From Amblyomma americanum (taxonomy: Eukaryota > Arthropoda > Arachnida > Ixodida > Ixodidae), in assembly GCF_052857255.1 (NCBI RefSeq), contig NC_135502.1, positions 156,288,599 through 156,352,598 of the forward strand: a stretch of DNA of 64,000 bases, in the 5' to 3' direction. Positions 20,532 to 31,849 of this stretch are shown here, piece after piece (the stretch's first letter is position 1; every line of letters begins with the position of its first letter). Position numbers and translations under genes: made by a program. The notes below the pieces were generated by a model, which was not told the DNA's origin, made no database searches, and saw nothing but the letters and a program-made list of their open reading frames with translations.

Positions 20532-21138
20532 TGTGGGGATACACGCGAATCCCCTGTCCCATAGTAAGGGCAGCGCGTAATTATCACGCAATGTTCTGGC
20601 GCCATTCGGGAGGTTTGCGAGTGAGGGCACTGACGCTGGCCTCCGCCTCCTCTGCGCAGCCCGGGAGAACGGGCGTTTCTCCCGAGGCTGCGTCGTCTGC
20701 TGGCGGGAGCTGCGCACACGCACGGATGCAGATCTGCCACGGACACGGAGAACGCTGCCGTTATCGCCCGACCACTGCGTGTGAATTGACCGCCGCGGGT
20801 CGTGAACGAGGAGCCACGCGAGGAGAGCGGTACCTTCCTCCTCCGGCATTTTGTGTGTGTTCGCGCCTTTTTAATGTTTTCACCCCTGTATGTGAGCGGA
20901 ACACTCCCTCGTTGCGGCGGCTGTTTTTGTTGCTGCTGCTTGTATTTGTCGGGAGCAATGAAAGCTCCTCCGATTAGAATACTCGTGTTTGTCCCCTCTA
21001 TCCCGAATCCGCCGTGGTTGTGACTTACCGCACCGCTGGTCGGGGCTCTCAGCGCTGACTGCTAGGACTGACACGATGATGCTTGAGAGCGACTACTGCT
21101 TCTAGCACTTTGCGCATTATTACGAGAATAGCTCTCAT
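20532..21138 (+). repeat. B2 3' LTR
   Basis: It begins TGTGGGGATACACGCG like the B1 LTRs. The poly(A) signal is mutated to AATGAA (20956-20961). The end is set near CTCTCA at 21138 by comparison with B1. It is 607 bp, shorter because of a deletion in the GC-rich first half. Confidence 0.75.
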
Positions 21139-21199
21139 CATCCTATAAGGCAGTTATAACCTCCCTGTAATAATAGCTTTAACCTCTCCAGCGGAAAGC

Positions 21200-22870
21200 A
21201 GCCCAACAAAAGCGAGAGGTTGAAAGCTTCATTTTGCAGATTGGCATCTTTTTACAGCGACAGCTACGATACAAAAAATCGATTTATAAAATCTCTGCTT
21301 CGATCAGATAAACGAAAGTCCACAAATTGGGTCGCAACTGCTGCACACTTAGCTATTCCACAGGCTTCAGGAGTGGTCCTGCAAAACCAGTAAGTGTGGT
21401 CCACAACAGAACGAAGGGAAGTAAAAAGGAAACAAAATAGAGCTTCGGGTAAATATTACAAGCGATCAACACTAGAGAATTTCGTAAATTTTAAAAATGC
21501 GAGAGCTAAAGCTCGGTGCATCCGTCGCAGTGACGAGAAAGCCTCTTGGCAGAGATCTTTTATCTATTAACATTCAAGCCAAATCTAAAAAATGTGAGGG
21601 TAGGTTCGAAAATTGAAAGTAAACTTCTCATCGTTCACAATTCCTCTTCTGACAACACTTGACACACAAGCAAGCATATGAGAACAGGAAAACGGTTTGA
21701 GGGAACATTTCGCTGCATTTTCCTGTGTATCGCACTTTACGCAGTCATTTTTAAAACAAAAATATTGCCGAAGTCAAAGACTTTCCATAAGTGGAGGTGG
21801 GAAGGACAATACAACAATTTAATTGCCCTCTAGGAAATAAATAATATTGTTACGTCGGAAAAAACTGCTCCATGAGCCGATTAGATACACAATGAAATGC
21901 TTTCCCATCATTTAACAGTGCTTCTAGAGCACTGTTGAATTTCGTTTACAAAACACTACTAGAAAAAAAATACCTAAGGCATAGAAAACAGCCGTTCCAC
22001 AGTAAACAGTTCCACAATAAACAAATTTCGCAAGGCGTAATACAGGAGTTTCTTATAGTCGAGTAAAACACAGTGCTTTCACAGCTGTTAATTTCGATGG
22101 TTCAAAAGCAGATGCTTACATCGGAAGCGCAGTGGAACAGGGGAATTGGAATAAAATAGTGATACTTCCACAGTGCGCATCCTTCGTCGCGGCCGATTGT
22201 TACGCCATCTATGTAGCCGTAGAAAAAACTTTAAATGAGAGCCTCGCAACCAGTGTTATTTACACGGATTCTCTTAGTGCGCTCACAGCTGTTAACTCTA
22301 GAAATGCAATGACTCTGCTACTTGGCGGCATCACACACAACATAATAACCGCCATAACTCAAGGATAAAACAGACAACTGCTTTGAAACAAGTTATTTCA
22401 GCGTAAAAGGTAACGACAAATCAGATTTGTGCGATGCTCTCTATCGTGACAAGCAAATTATGTAAGTAAATCTACCCTTTTGTTTGCTACTCTTAATACG
22501 CCTTAACGCAATGAAAAATAGAAATCCGCTTACAACAATGCATTAAATAACAAACTGCAGTTCGTAAAGCCAGTTATACGCGTTCCCACCAGAAACGTTT
22601 CAAAGAACTAACTGCGGTCTCCATATCGGCTACACGCATATTACTCACAACTTTCTGCTAACGAAAAAAGACAAACCAGTTTCCACACGTGGAGATGAAG
22701 ATACAGCAAAACGCATTGTAATTTCGTGCTCTGATCTGAAAAAGCTAAGGACAAATCGGTCTACATTTTATAATGAATGCATCCCTTTTGACCCTGCGCT
22801 GCTCTTGGGTGATATTGCAATTACTCAGATGTCTTGCGGTTTTAGTTTTTTAACTTGACGTTTGCTTCAA
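21200..22870 (+). pseudogene. Non-LTR retrotransposon (I/Jockey-like LINE) ORF2 remnant
   Basis: Around 21460-21600 the reading STLENFVNFKNARAKARCIR and SDEKASWQRSFLSIN is the segment between endonuclease and RT of this kind of LINE. RT itself is missing, so there is an internal deletion. RNase H follows: FDGSKADAYIGSAVEQGNW at 22094 and, in the open frame 22132-22368, a segment with FVAADCYAIYVAVE and VIYTDSLSALTAVN. The Glu of the AE motif is Asp. The C-terminal block RFKELTAVSIS lies around 22595-22635, with decayed pieces up to 22870. Confidence 0.75.
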
Positions 22871-23784
22871 GAAATGTAAATAATCACCCAGGGCTTCGCC
22901 TGATATGCCTAAGCTATTCCTCATTCCTGAGAAAAGGTCTGAAGTGTTTATTTGATTGGTTTGGAGCCTCGAGGTTCGTGCCCGGGCAAGGATGGTCGCT
23001 GAGGTTACCCGACCCCGTTTAAAAATTTAATTAGCACCAATTTCTAAAACCTTTCCTTCGTTATCAGGAGGTAATTCTAGCAATTTAAGCAATCTAAAGC
23101 ACTGGCAATTTTCCTAATTTCTTCAAAATTACCCAGAAAATTTCTCCTATACTTTCGGGCTTGGCACATGACCGCCTTACTTGCCTGTGTGTCATAAAAC
23201 GCAACACAACACAACAATCTACTGTCATTGACATCGAACTAAATGAGGTAATTTTTGCACTCCAGACCAAAACGATCAATGCGAGAGATTACATTGTGTG
23301 GCAAGTGGAATAAGAATATCATGCTAGTCATTTCCTTGGTTGCCGAATCTTAAAGCACCAGCAGTAAAAAAGATGGAAAACTGTCCACGCTCTTCAGAGT
23401 AGATCATTGAATAATTATAAATAAAGCACTAAATATTACGGGTTTGAAGGACCGCGGATCATTTCGGGTGATCGGGCAGAAGTGAGATCAAACTTTTTTC
23501 GGGACACTAAGAAACACAAGCATTGTGATTATTGGGTTCCTTGGTTGTCTTTACTGCTCGTTCTAGCCATCAGTTTTGTAGTCCACCAAGAGGTCACAGC
23601 GTAAAAGTTTTGTAAGTTTGTAAACAAGTCGTAAAAAAGCCATAGAAAACAAAAAAAAATCAAATAGAGTATCTCTCTACTTACTATTCTTTTAGTTCTG
23701 GATTTAATGGTAACTACATAGTGCAATTCTTTTAGGTTGGGCGAAAATTGAATATAAGTTAAAAGAAAAACAATCACGTCGCCG
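22871..23784. other. AT-rich, nothing recognised
   Basis: Short frames only. A stretch with GCCCGGGCAAGGATGG near 22980 looks unlike its surroundings but has no known match. Confidence 0.4.
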
Positions 23785-23850
23785 ATGCGATCCCAATTCA
23801 TCACCTCGAATTTCGCGCACGGTGCTCTACCAACTAAACTACGTTAACAG
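23785..23850 (-). repeat. tRNA-like SINE head
   Basis: On the minus strand TAGTTTAGTTGGTAGAGC (23824-23841) is a good RNA polymerase III box A, followed after about 35 bp by GGGATCGCATC, a degenerate box B. Folding to a real tRNA is poor, so this is a SINE head and not a tRNA gene. Confidence 0.5.
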
Positions 23851-24764
23851 CTGCAGATTATTCTACTTTCGTTGAATTCGTGTAACGTGCACGCTAACTT
23901 AGAAAGGGCTCACCAATCCCACCCTGGGCAATAGCAGTGGACTAATACGCTTTGAATTAAAGAGCTTCGTGTGGAACGGGACTTAATGGCGACGGCAGAA
24001 GGTGCGCGAGAAACTTATGCTACTGTCACTTACGACTGCCTGAACTTATTAAGGCGTAAGCCTTTCTTGGCTCATAAGTGGCGTAGACGGAAGTTGTAGA
24101 CGAAAGTTTGTGGAGGGAAGTTGTCCGCAGAAACTATCAATCATAAGTTGCATGGTAAATAACACAAAAATGCAAAGTTCATTAGGCAGCAATTCTTAAG
24201 CAACATAAATGTAATAAAATAAAAAAGAAGGAAGAAAAGTGACATAAATATTCAGAAGATAAAAATAAAAATAAGGAAATAAAATACTTTAGAAAACAAA
24301 AACAAGCATAAAAAGGCGGGAAACAAAAAAAATGAAGAAAGAAAGAAAGGACAGGGAAGGGCCTGCACATTCCGCTCTTAAGCATACTTAAGTGCAATCC
24401 TGCATTTTTTTAGCTCGTTAAGCTATCCAGAAGAAAATAGTTGGGAATTAAGCGGTTTGCTATGGCATACGTAAGAATAACCCTGAGGAACGCACAGAGC
24501 AGTGTTTCTACTTACTGATTTCCTTCATTTATGAAGTTCAGTAATAAGAAATTAATAGTGTAATATGTTTTATGCTGATTAATTGTTAGAATGGAGACGA
24601 AAAACAACCATTTGAAATTTATCAAGCTACGTGTGGCATCTTGTGTATGCTAGGTTTACACTGCAAACAATTCTCACACGTGGTCCAGTTGTTTGATCAT
24701 ATTGGAAACATGCGCTACATAGAAACAAAAGTATACAGAATTACTAACGACACAGGTAACCAGC
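23851..24764. other. AT-rich, low complexity in part
   Basis: A purine-rich, A-rich stretch at 24200-24350 explains the Phe/Leu/Ser-rich minus frame there. No gene or transposon recognised. Confidence 0.4.
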
Positions 24765-25080
24765 GCCAATTTACAATTGTTGATTTTTCATAAGAGAGGC
24801 GAATGTATACACCTAAACCTAGACAACCAAGTAACCACAAACGCTTCCTGCATTCCTGCACGTGCCCTTGGCGATGACCCCGCATCTGCACTTCTATTAC
24901 ATCAATTTCTTTTCGTCAGCGCGACATATGGCATACTTACACACGTTCCTGTGTCCAATGTTTCGATCACAAAAGCTTCCACAATTTCCCTTTCAATTTG
25001 TTCTGTCTGCTTACGTACAGTTTCAGGCCATTGGAATCATTCTTAATACTTTATTCAAACTTTACCCTGCAGCGCCCGAA
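24765..25080 (+). repeat. Penelope-like element 5' fragment
   Basis: It aligns with the reverse complement of 34930-35240, the 5' end of the Penelope-like element farther right. Both share CACCTAAAC, ACCACAAACGCTTCC, GACCCCGCATCTG and TATCAATTTC-like blocks in the same order. The coding part is absent here. Confidence 0.6.
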
Positions 25081-25329
25081 GGCTTTAGAGCAGGACGGTT
25101 ACAATATAGAAGAAAATACAGCTTCATTCACACAACACACTTACGTGTATGTCAACCGATTCCACTCATCCATTGTTTCAACAACGAAGAAATTTTCATA
25201 GGTGCCAGTATTCACGTGATATTCGCGAATTTTAAGACAGTGGTCAATGCGCCTGTAAACATAGTGTGGGCCTTTGAGTGGTATTTGTTAATTCTGCTTG
25301 ATTGTATGTCACAGTCTAAGCATTAATTT

Positions 25330-25800
25330 TTGTTCTGCGGGCGACAAGTAGTTGCCATTCTAGTTGCTCTTTCATGGTTTCTAAACTCTATTTCCTTCTG
25401 AATCGTCGCAAGACAAATCTACCTGCATAGTTTTGAATTTTTTCGAATAGTGTCAAACCACAAAGGCATATTCCAAAACAAATCTTACGCAGCTCATATA
25501 GGCAGAAGTTTTTAAACTGACATGGAAATTTGTTTGCATGAAATTCGGTGGCATACTAGTTCTACGCACCAAGTCGTCAATATGTACATTCATGAGCAAT
25601 AAGATGACAGTGTTACGTCTAAATACTTACATGTAGCTTCTTTACGAAATACAGCGTAAGTAACGTTGTACAGGGATTCAATATGTTTTATTCTTTCTGG
25701 TAAAACAGACAAGAAAGCACTTCTTGTCTTTTAAATTTTTCTTTCGAATAGTGTACCAGGTCTGAATTTGTATTAAATCTGTTTGAAAACATAAAACCTC
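25330..25800 (-). pseudogene. CR1-like LINE, end of ORF2
   Basis: Minus-strand reading gives KYLDVTLSS, then IDDLVRRTSMPPNFMQTNFHV, SAYMSCVRFVLEYAFVV and HYSKKFKTMQ. This follows the C-terminal pattern of CR1/Jockey ORF2 (KYLGVxxS, LExAxxVWxxxxK). Stops are present. It may be the 3' part of the LINE whose RT lies at 31850-32560, now separated by element G. Confidence 0.55.
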
Positions 25801-26035
25801 GTGGTCAGAGGCAATTTTTTGGTACACAGCTCAGTCGCGGGGAATACAACCGTGCAGATGATGCATTTCCTTCAGAGAAACGCATCATATCCATAAAAAT
25901 CATGTTATATAAAACCCTTGTCCATAGCAAAACTACAAACAAGAATACGCATCTATAACTTGGAACCCCAAGTCCACAAATTTAATTAATGCGCTTAATC
26001 TCATGCAAAATAACGCTGCCCATTTCATGTTCTTT
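25801..26035. other. Flank left of element G
   Basis: AT-rich, nothing recognised beyond the target site. Confidence 0.4.
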
Positions 26036-26040
26036 AACTT
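26036..26040. repeat. Target-site duplication of G (AACTT)
   Basis: AACTT at 26036-26040 and at 31324-31328 flank the element. ACTT also precedes the right LTR inside the element (31139-31142), so the exact LTR start could shift by a few bases. Confidence 0.65.
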
Positions 26041-26221
26041 GGAATGAAGATGAACCAGCCCCGAAGCCAACGACGACGAAGCGCTCGCGCCGCCGGTTGA
26101 ATGCTCGTGCTGGATGAAACACTGCCGCTTGTCTCTGGTCTCTCGGCTCTCTGCCTGGTAGATTGCCTGTGCCAAGGTCTTCGTAGCCGGCGCTTCCATC
26201 GTGCCAATAAACCGCTCTACA
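26041..26221 (+). repeat. 5' LTR of G
   Basis: It runs from GGAATGAAG to CTCTACA. It differs from 31143-31323 only by A/G in the GGATGAAAC segment and G/C in TCTCTGGTC. AATAAA is at 26206-26211, 10 bp from the end, so the R region ends near the LTR end. The LTR lacks TG/CA ends. Confidence 0.9.
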
Positions 26222-26226
26222 TTTAG

Positions 26227-26244
26227 TGGAGGTTGCTGTGTTCC
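26227..26244 (+). promoter_or_regulatory. Probable primer-binding site of G
   Basis: GTGGAGGTTGCTGTGTTC begins 5 bp after the LTR end and has the TGG that pairs with the CCA end of a tRNA. I could not name the tRNA. Confidence 0.35.
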
Positions 26245-26287
26245 CCTTTTCACCATCACCGTGGACCTTCGCAGCCGCACCATCCCG

Positions 26288-27508
26288 ATGTCCACTACCA
26301 AGGCCAGTCAACAGCCCGCCGCCACGTCACAGCCAGTCATCTGCTCCGGTGCCGTCCGGCAGCGCAACCCCGCTGTCTTCAGCGGCCATAGCGACCAGGA
26401 CGTGGAAAATTGGCTGGAATCATACGAACGGGTGAGCCGCCACAACAACTGGGACGACCGCGTCAAGCTTACCAACGTCATCTTCTACCTCAGCGATGTC
26501 GCGAGCCTCTGGTTCTGCAACCACGAGGCCGACATTCCCACTTGGGCCGTTCTAAAGAGCACCCTTGCGGAGGTTTTCGGCCGTCCTGCAGTGCGGAGAC
26601 TGCGCGCTGAGCAAAGCCTGCGCGTCCGAGCTCATCACACGGATGAGACTTTCACCAGCTACATTGAAGATGTAGTAGACCTCTGCAAGCGTGTTGATCC
26701 GGCTATGTCCGAGGCTGACAAGATCAAACACATCATGAAGGGTATCGATGGCAATGCTTTTCAGCTGTTGTTAGCGAAGAGTCCCACCACCGTTACCTCG
26801 GTGTATACCCTTTGCCAAAGTTTCGACGAGTTGCGCAAGCAACGTCTTTGCGCTCGTCGGCCTCCTCCGCCTGCTGACTCCATCTCCGGCCTGGCCATCA
26901 ATCCAGATCTACTTGCTACCATCAAAGACTTTGTGCGGGACGAGGTCGGCCGGCAGCTCTCACTCGTATCTCGCCAACATCAGACCCCGACCCCCCTCAG
27001 CGCTGAGATCCGGCACGCCATCACGCAGGCGGTCGCTGACGCCCTCCCTCCTCTTCCACAACCAGCCCCCTTGGATCCCCAGGTCGGCCTTCCACCGACC
27101 CCGCCACCGCCTGTTGCTGCTCCGTTGAGCTACGGTCCTCCAGTTGAAGTGCCGCCTGCCCCCACTCCCGTGCCTCCCACGTATGCCGAGGCTGTCGCGC
27201 GACCACCGCGACCGCACGCTTATACGTACGTTCCTCAAGTGGTGCCTGCGCCTGCTGCTCCACGGACCCGCTTCACGCCCCCTACCTACAACCCTTGGCG
27301 CACGGCTGACAATCGACCGATATGCTACGCCTGCGGTCTTCCGGGCCACGTCGCGCGCCTCTGTCGACGTACTCTGCATGCGCCTGTCCACCCTCTGCCA
27401 GACTACCCTGATGCAGACCGTACCTTTTGCCCACGTTTTGGACCACAACCTCAGAAGACCTCTCCTGACCGCGAGCACTGTCACCAGCCCTACGTTTCCC
27501 AACGCTAG
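26288..27508 (+). CDS. G Gag polyprotein
   Basis: A 406-residue Gag with capsid and nucleocapsid. The longest open frame extends upstream into the LTR without an ATG; the first ATG is 26288, giving MSTTKASQQP. The capsid part contains NPAVFSGHSDQDVENWLESY (about residues 25-44) and LTNVIFYLSDVASLWF, the matrix/capsid core of Ty3/gypsy Gag of this kind. A Pro-rich linker (about 250-340) follows. One knuckle CYACGLPGHVARLC (about residues 346-359) keeps all CX2CX4HX4C ligands. No stop or frameshift interrupts it. It is the only intact coding frame of the element. Confidence 0.9.
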   Translation: MSTTKASQQPAATSQPVICSGAVRQRNPAVFSGHSDQDVENWLESYERVSRHNNWDDRVKLTNVIFYLSDVASLWFCNHEADIPTWAVLKSTLAEVFGRPAVRRLRAEQSLRVRAHHTDETFTSYIEDVVDLCKRVDPAMSEADKIKHIMKGIDGNAFQLLLAKSPTTVTSVYTLCQSFDELRKQRLCARRPPPPADSISGLAINPDLLATIKDFVRDEVGRQLSLVSRQHQTPTPLSAEIRHAITQAVADALPPLPQPAPLDPQVGLPPTPPPPVAAPLSYGPPVEVPPAPTPVPPTYAEAVARPPRPHAYTYVPQVVPAPAAPRTRFTPPTYNPWRTADNRPICYACGLPGHVARLCRRTLHAPVHPLPDYPDADRTFCPRFGPQPQKTSPDREHCHQPYVSQR

Positions 27509-27639
27509 CCTTCGCCTCGCCGCCGCTCATTGTCGCCCATGAGGCGTCGCAACGTCCGCGCCGATTCGGAAAACTAGCAGCCGCAGTTCCGGGGGCACGA
27601 ACTGCGCACTCATCGCCCTGCTTAAGTCCTCGCCTTTCC

Positions 27640-28414
27640 CCGCCGAACCTTCTTGACGTTTTTGTCGACGGAGTCAAGACACTTGTGCTTGTGGACACTG
27701 GGCCACCGTTTCTGTTATTCACGAAAACTTCTGCCGCTCGCTTCGCAAAGTTACAACGCCATCTTCTGGACTCTCACTCCGTGCCGCCAGCGCCGATACC
27801 GTTCATCCCTCTGCCGCTTGCACAGCACGCGTCGTCATCGCCGATGTTTTGTGTGTTGTCGAATTTTTAGTCCTCCGTGCCAGCTCCCATCACGTCATTA
27901 TTGGATGGGATTTTTCTCCCTGCACAGTGCCGTCTTTGACTGTACTCGTGCGCACGTCGTCTTTTCTCCACTCTGCGATGTGCTTCTCGACGAGCCTCCG
28001 ATTCGTTGTGCTGCTAAGCTTGTGGTCGCCGAGGACACTGACATTCCCCCTGACAGTTCCGTGCTTGTCCCTGTTTGCGCCGCCTCAGTTTTTGACGCCA
28101 CCGTTCTCTTCATGCCTTCCCCTCTACATGCCTCTCGCCGACACCTATGTCTTCCCTTCGCCGTCATCGACATTCACCACGGTGCTGCCGCCATCCTCGT
28201 CTCTAACACCTCATTCTCCGCGCTCTCCCTGCTCCGTGGCGAGTGCCTCGGCCATTTTGAAACCGCTGCTTTGATCTCTTCCTTCGACACTGATGTAACC
28301 TCCTCCAGTGCCGAAGTCGCTGCCCTCACCCCACGTGGTGCTACTCCAGCTTTGTCATCGGACATTTTCGACCGCTGCATTGACCGCGCCCTCGAAACTG
28401 CTCACCGCGCTTAG
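27640..28414 (+). pseudogene. G protease region of Pol, frameshifted
   Basis: LLDVFVDGVKTLVLVDTG carries the active-site DTG (Asp codon 27694). One base appears missing from the G-run right after it: the reading TVSVIHENF follows in the next frame. That frame gives VVEFLVLRASSHHVIIGWDF, and near 27910 it shifts again into FSLHSAVFDCTRAHVVFSPL and AAKLVVAEDTDIPPDSSVLV. A TAG at 28412-28414 replaces what is probably a Gln codon (one C-to-T change). The reading then goes on in the same frame into RT. Confidence 0.85.
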
Positions 28415-30126
28415 CTCCTTGCCCTGCTCAACCAGTTTCGCTCATCGTTTGACCATCAGTCGACTTCTTTGGGCCGTGCGACCACTGTCGAGCACCACAT
28501 TGACACCGGAACCCATGCTCCCCTCCGTCAGCGCCCCTACCGTGTGTCGCCTCCCGAGCGCCGCGTCATAACTGAGCAAGTTGACGACATGCTACAACGC
28601 GGCATTATTCAACCTTCCGCCAGTCCTTGGTCGTCCGCAGTCGTCCTGGTTAAAAAAAGGAAGGCTCGATACGATTTGGCGTGGACTATCGCCGGCTCAA
28701 CAAAATTACGCGCAAAGACGTCTACCCGCTACCACGTATTGACGACGCCCTTGACTGCTTGCAAGGCGCCGAGTTCTTCTTCTCCCTGGATCTCCGTTCC
28801 GGCTATTGGCAAGTCCGGATGGCTGAGTCCGACCGTCCTAAAACGGCGTTCGTCACCCCTGACGGACTCTATGAGTTCAACGTGATGCCATTCGGCCTCT
28901 GTAACGCTCCCGCAACGTTTGAACGAATGATGGACAACATCTTGCGCAGCCTGAAGTGGACTGTTTGTCTCTGCTATTTAGATGATGTTGTCGTGTTTTC
29001 GACCGATTTTCCGACGCATTTCAAGCGCTTGCGCCAGATACTGAGCTGCCTCACCAAAGCAGGCCTTCAACTTAATCTCAAAAAATGTCACTTTGTTGCC
29101 CGGCAGCTGACAATACTAGGCCACCTCGTTTCTAAAGACGGCGTCCTGCCCGATCCTGACAAACTCCGTGCTGTCGCCGACTTCCCTAAACCGACTTCTA
29201 CAAAACAAGTGCGCCGATTTGTGGGTCTCTGCTCCTATTTTCGGCGATTTGTTCCCAATTTCGCCTCCATCGTCGCGCCCCTGACGAAACTTCTTAATGG
29301 TCCCGCCGACCTGTCCACGTGGGACTCGGCCTGCGACGACGCTTTTGCTGCGCTCCGTCGTTTTCTCGCCTCACAGCCTATCATTCGACACTACGACCCC
29401 TGTGCCCCTACTGAAGTGCACACCGACGCAAGCGGAATCGGCCTCGGGGCTGTCCTTGCCCAGCGCAAGCCCGAATTTCCTGAATACGTCGTAGCGTACG
29501 CCAGCCGTGCCCTCACCAAGGCTGAGTCGAACTACACCGTGACGGAAAAGGAGTGTCTCGCCGTAGTGTGGGCTCTAACAAAATTCAGCCCATACTTATA
29601 TGGCCGCCCGTTCACCATCGTCACCGATCATCACGCTTTGTGCTGGTTGGCTTCACTCAAAAATCCCTCAGGGCGTCTAGGCCGCTGGGCCCTCCGTCTT
29701 CAGGAATTCGATATCACAGTAGTTTACCGATCGGGCCGCAAGCACTTCGACGCCGACGCCTTGTCCCGCTCTCCAATGCACTGTCCTGCGCCCTCTTCGC
29801 CAATATCTGCATCCCTACTCGCAGCGCTCACTACCATGGACATGCCCCATCAACAACGCCAAGATCGATGGATTTCATCGTTGCTCGACGTACTTCGTGC
29901 ACCCTCTACGGCCTCCTTCCCTCGAACACTTCGTCGCCAGGCTTCCCATTTTGCCCTTCGCGCCGGTCTACTGTACCGGCACTACTATCGTCCAGATGGC
30001 CGCAAGTGGCTTCTCGTGATTCCCCGACATCTCCGCACTGAGATTTGTGAACACCACCATGCTGATCCTCAGAGCGCTCACGCTGGCTCGCTGAAAACAT
30101 ACGAGCGACTACGCCAGAGGTACTAA
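28415..30126 (+). pseudogene. G reverse transcriptase and RNase H
   Basis: RT starts with HHIDTGTHAPLRQRPYRVS and MLQRGIIQPSASPWSSAVVL. One base is missing near the A-run at 28650-28656, and the frame at 28681 continues with [51 protein letters not shown] and CYLDDVVVF (catalytic DD at 28981-28986). RNase H has [42 protein letters not shown] and [10 protein letters not shown], so all four acidic residues are kept. The integrase HH ligands ([14 protein letters not shown]) come before TAA 30124-30126, where a second Tyr is expected. Confidence 0.95.
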
Positions 30127-31105
30127 TGGCGGGGCATGTACAACTTCGTTCGTCGCTACGTTCGCTCCTGCACGGCCTGTCAGCAGCGGAAGTCGACACC
30201 TCGCCCTTCGACTGCCCCGTTACAGCCAATACCGTGTCCGGCTCGCCCTTTTGATCTTGTGGGCATCGACCTATATGGGCCACTTCCCTTCACGACCGCT
30301 GGGAATCGCTGGATCATAGTCGCCGTGGACCACCTCACTCGGTATGCTGAGACCGCTGCCCTACCTGCGGCTACAGCTCGCGATGCAGCCTTCTTCCTTC
30401 TTCATCACTTCGTCCTGCGTCACGGCGCTCCTCGCGAACTTCTCAGTGACCGCGGCCGTGTTTTCTTGTCTGAAGTTCTTCACGAGCTTGTCGCTGCGTG
30501 CCACACAGTCCACCGCACCACTACTGCTTACCACCCTCAAACCAACGGCATCACCGAACGCTTCAACCGTACTCTTGGGGACATGATCGCCATGTACATT
30601 CACTCCGACAGCTCCAATTGGGATCAGGTTCTTCCGTTCGTCACCTATGCAAATAACACCGCCTCTCAAGCAACCACCGGCTTTTCCCCATTCTTTCTTT
30701 TATTCGGACGCGAACCTTCTTGTATGTTGGATACAATCCTTCCCTACAACCCCGACAGCTCGGAATATGCTTCCCTCTCTGACATCACCCGCCATGCTGA
30801 GCAGTGCCGCCAGTTGGCTCGCTCCTTCACCGCCGAACGTCAAGGTCTCCGTACCCATGCTTCCGATCAAGACACGCCCGCGGTTCACTTCTCCACTGGC
30901 TCACTGGTCTGGCTCTGTTCCGAATACGTCCAAATTTTCGGCCAAGCACATCGGCCCTTACCGCATCGTGGAGCATACGTCACCGGTCAACTACGTTATC
31001 GAACCGGTGACACCTTCTTCGGACCATCGCCGCCGTGGCCGCGACGTCGTTCACGTCAGCCGCTTGAAGCCGTATTATAGCCCCCTCGTAGTCTCCTCTC
31101 CTTGA
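30127..31105 (+). pseudogene. G integrase
   Basis: The Cys pair of the zinc finger is in RSCTACQQRK. The catalytic core has Asp in VGIDLYGPL (30268), Asp in LLSDRGRVF (30448) and Glu in GITERFNRTL (30555), a complete DDE triad. Near 30915 a single-base shift moves the C-terminal reading into the frame ending 31105 (SKFSAKHIGPYRIVEHTSPV, then DVVHVSRLKPYYSPL). The last segment is the usual small beta-barrel end; no chromodomain is seen. Confidence 0.92.
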
Positions 31106-31142
31106 GTCGCCAGGATGGCTCCCTCTTTCCGCCGGGGCACTT

Positions 31143-31323
31143 GGAATGAAGATGAACCAGCCCCGAAGCCAACGACGACGAAGCGCTCGCGCCGCCGGTT
31201 GAATGCTCGTGCTGGATGGAACACTGCCGCTTGTCTCTGCTCTCTCGGCTCTCTGCCTGGTAGATTGCCTGTGCCAAGGTCTTCGTAGCCGGCGCTTCCA
31301 TCGTGCCAATAAACCGCTCTACA
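31143..31323 (+). repeat. 3' LTR of G
   Basis: It is the partner of 26041-26221, two substitutions in 181 bp. AATAAA is at 31308-31313. The sequence just before it (CCGGGGCACTT) is a weak polypurine tract. Confidence 0.9.
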
Positions 31324-31328
31324 AACTT

Positions 31329-31849
31329 TATTTATACTACAAATGTCATCGCCATGAAAAACACGCTTAAACTTCAATCTTTAGCCTCCCGTCAACACTT
31401 TTCACGGTTGTGTTTATTTGTAAAATTTTTTACAGCTGTCCGAATCTACAGGATGAAATCATATCTCCTCCGTCTCTCGTATCTCCACGGCTAGATCACT
31501 CTCACAAAGCCGGGATAATTTCACACGAAACAAAAGCTTGTTCACTGCCGTTCGTTCCCCGTACATGAGCAGAACCACATTTCCGGACCGACAGCCAGCA
31601 ATCAAGACAACCTGCGCCTCCATAACAGCTTAGCTAACATTGTATACTAATGCTCACAACAAATGTACTTATTGTTCTCTATTAGCTTTGCCTACGCCTT
31701 TTACCTTTGTTTGTTTTCTTATCTAGCGCTCAGAATTCTTATCGTTACTTCTTTTCCTGAATTGTATAACCGGGAAAATGATGCTTGTATCTAAAGTCTT
31801 AGTGTTTTTTCCTTTTCTAAGAATTATAATACCTGCCCTCTAAAATGTG
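31329..31849. other. Flank right of G, nothing clear
   Basis: AT-rich. It could be the decayed connection between the LINE RT at the right and the LINE end at 25330-25800, but I see no motif in it. Confidence 0.35.

Larger units (their letters stand above)
17606..21138 (+). mobile_element. Element B2: 5'-truncated copy of B
   Basis: It aligns collinearly with 7345-11045 of B1: RNase H, integrase, the post-integrase region and the LTR. There is no 5' LTR, gag, protease or RT. Similarity starts abruptly at about 17606 within the RT/RNase H connection. Most of the copy is clearly diverged from B1, but one 168-bp tract is identical. The breakpoint may come from deletion, ectopic recombination or a partial duplication. 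Confidence 0.85.
26041..31323 (+). mobile_element. Element G: young Ty3/gypsy LTR retrotransposon with short LTRs
   Basis: It is 5283 bp with 181-bp LTRs that differ at two positions. Gag is intact; protease, RT, RNase H and integrase are in the classical order. Pol is broken by about four single-base frameshifts and two stops. The 5-bp target duplication and the near-identical LTRs show a recent insertion. It sits between fragments of a minus-strand LINE. Confidence 0.95.

Noticed and set aside
24182..24397. Phe/Leu-rich minus frame that looks like a membrane protein
   Set aside because: It is the complement of an A-rich low-complexity stretch.
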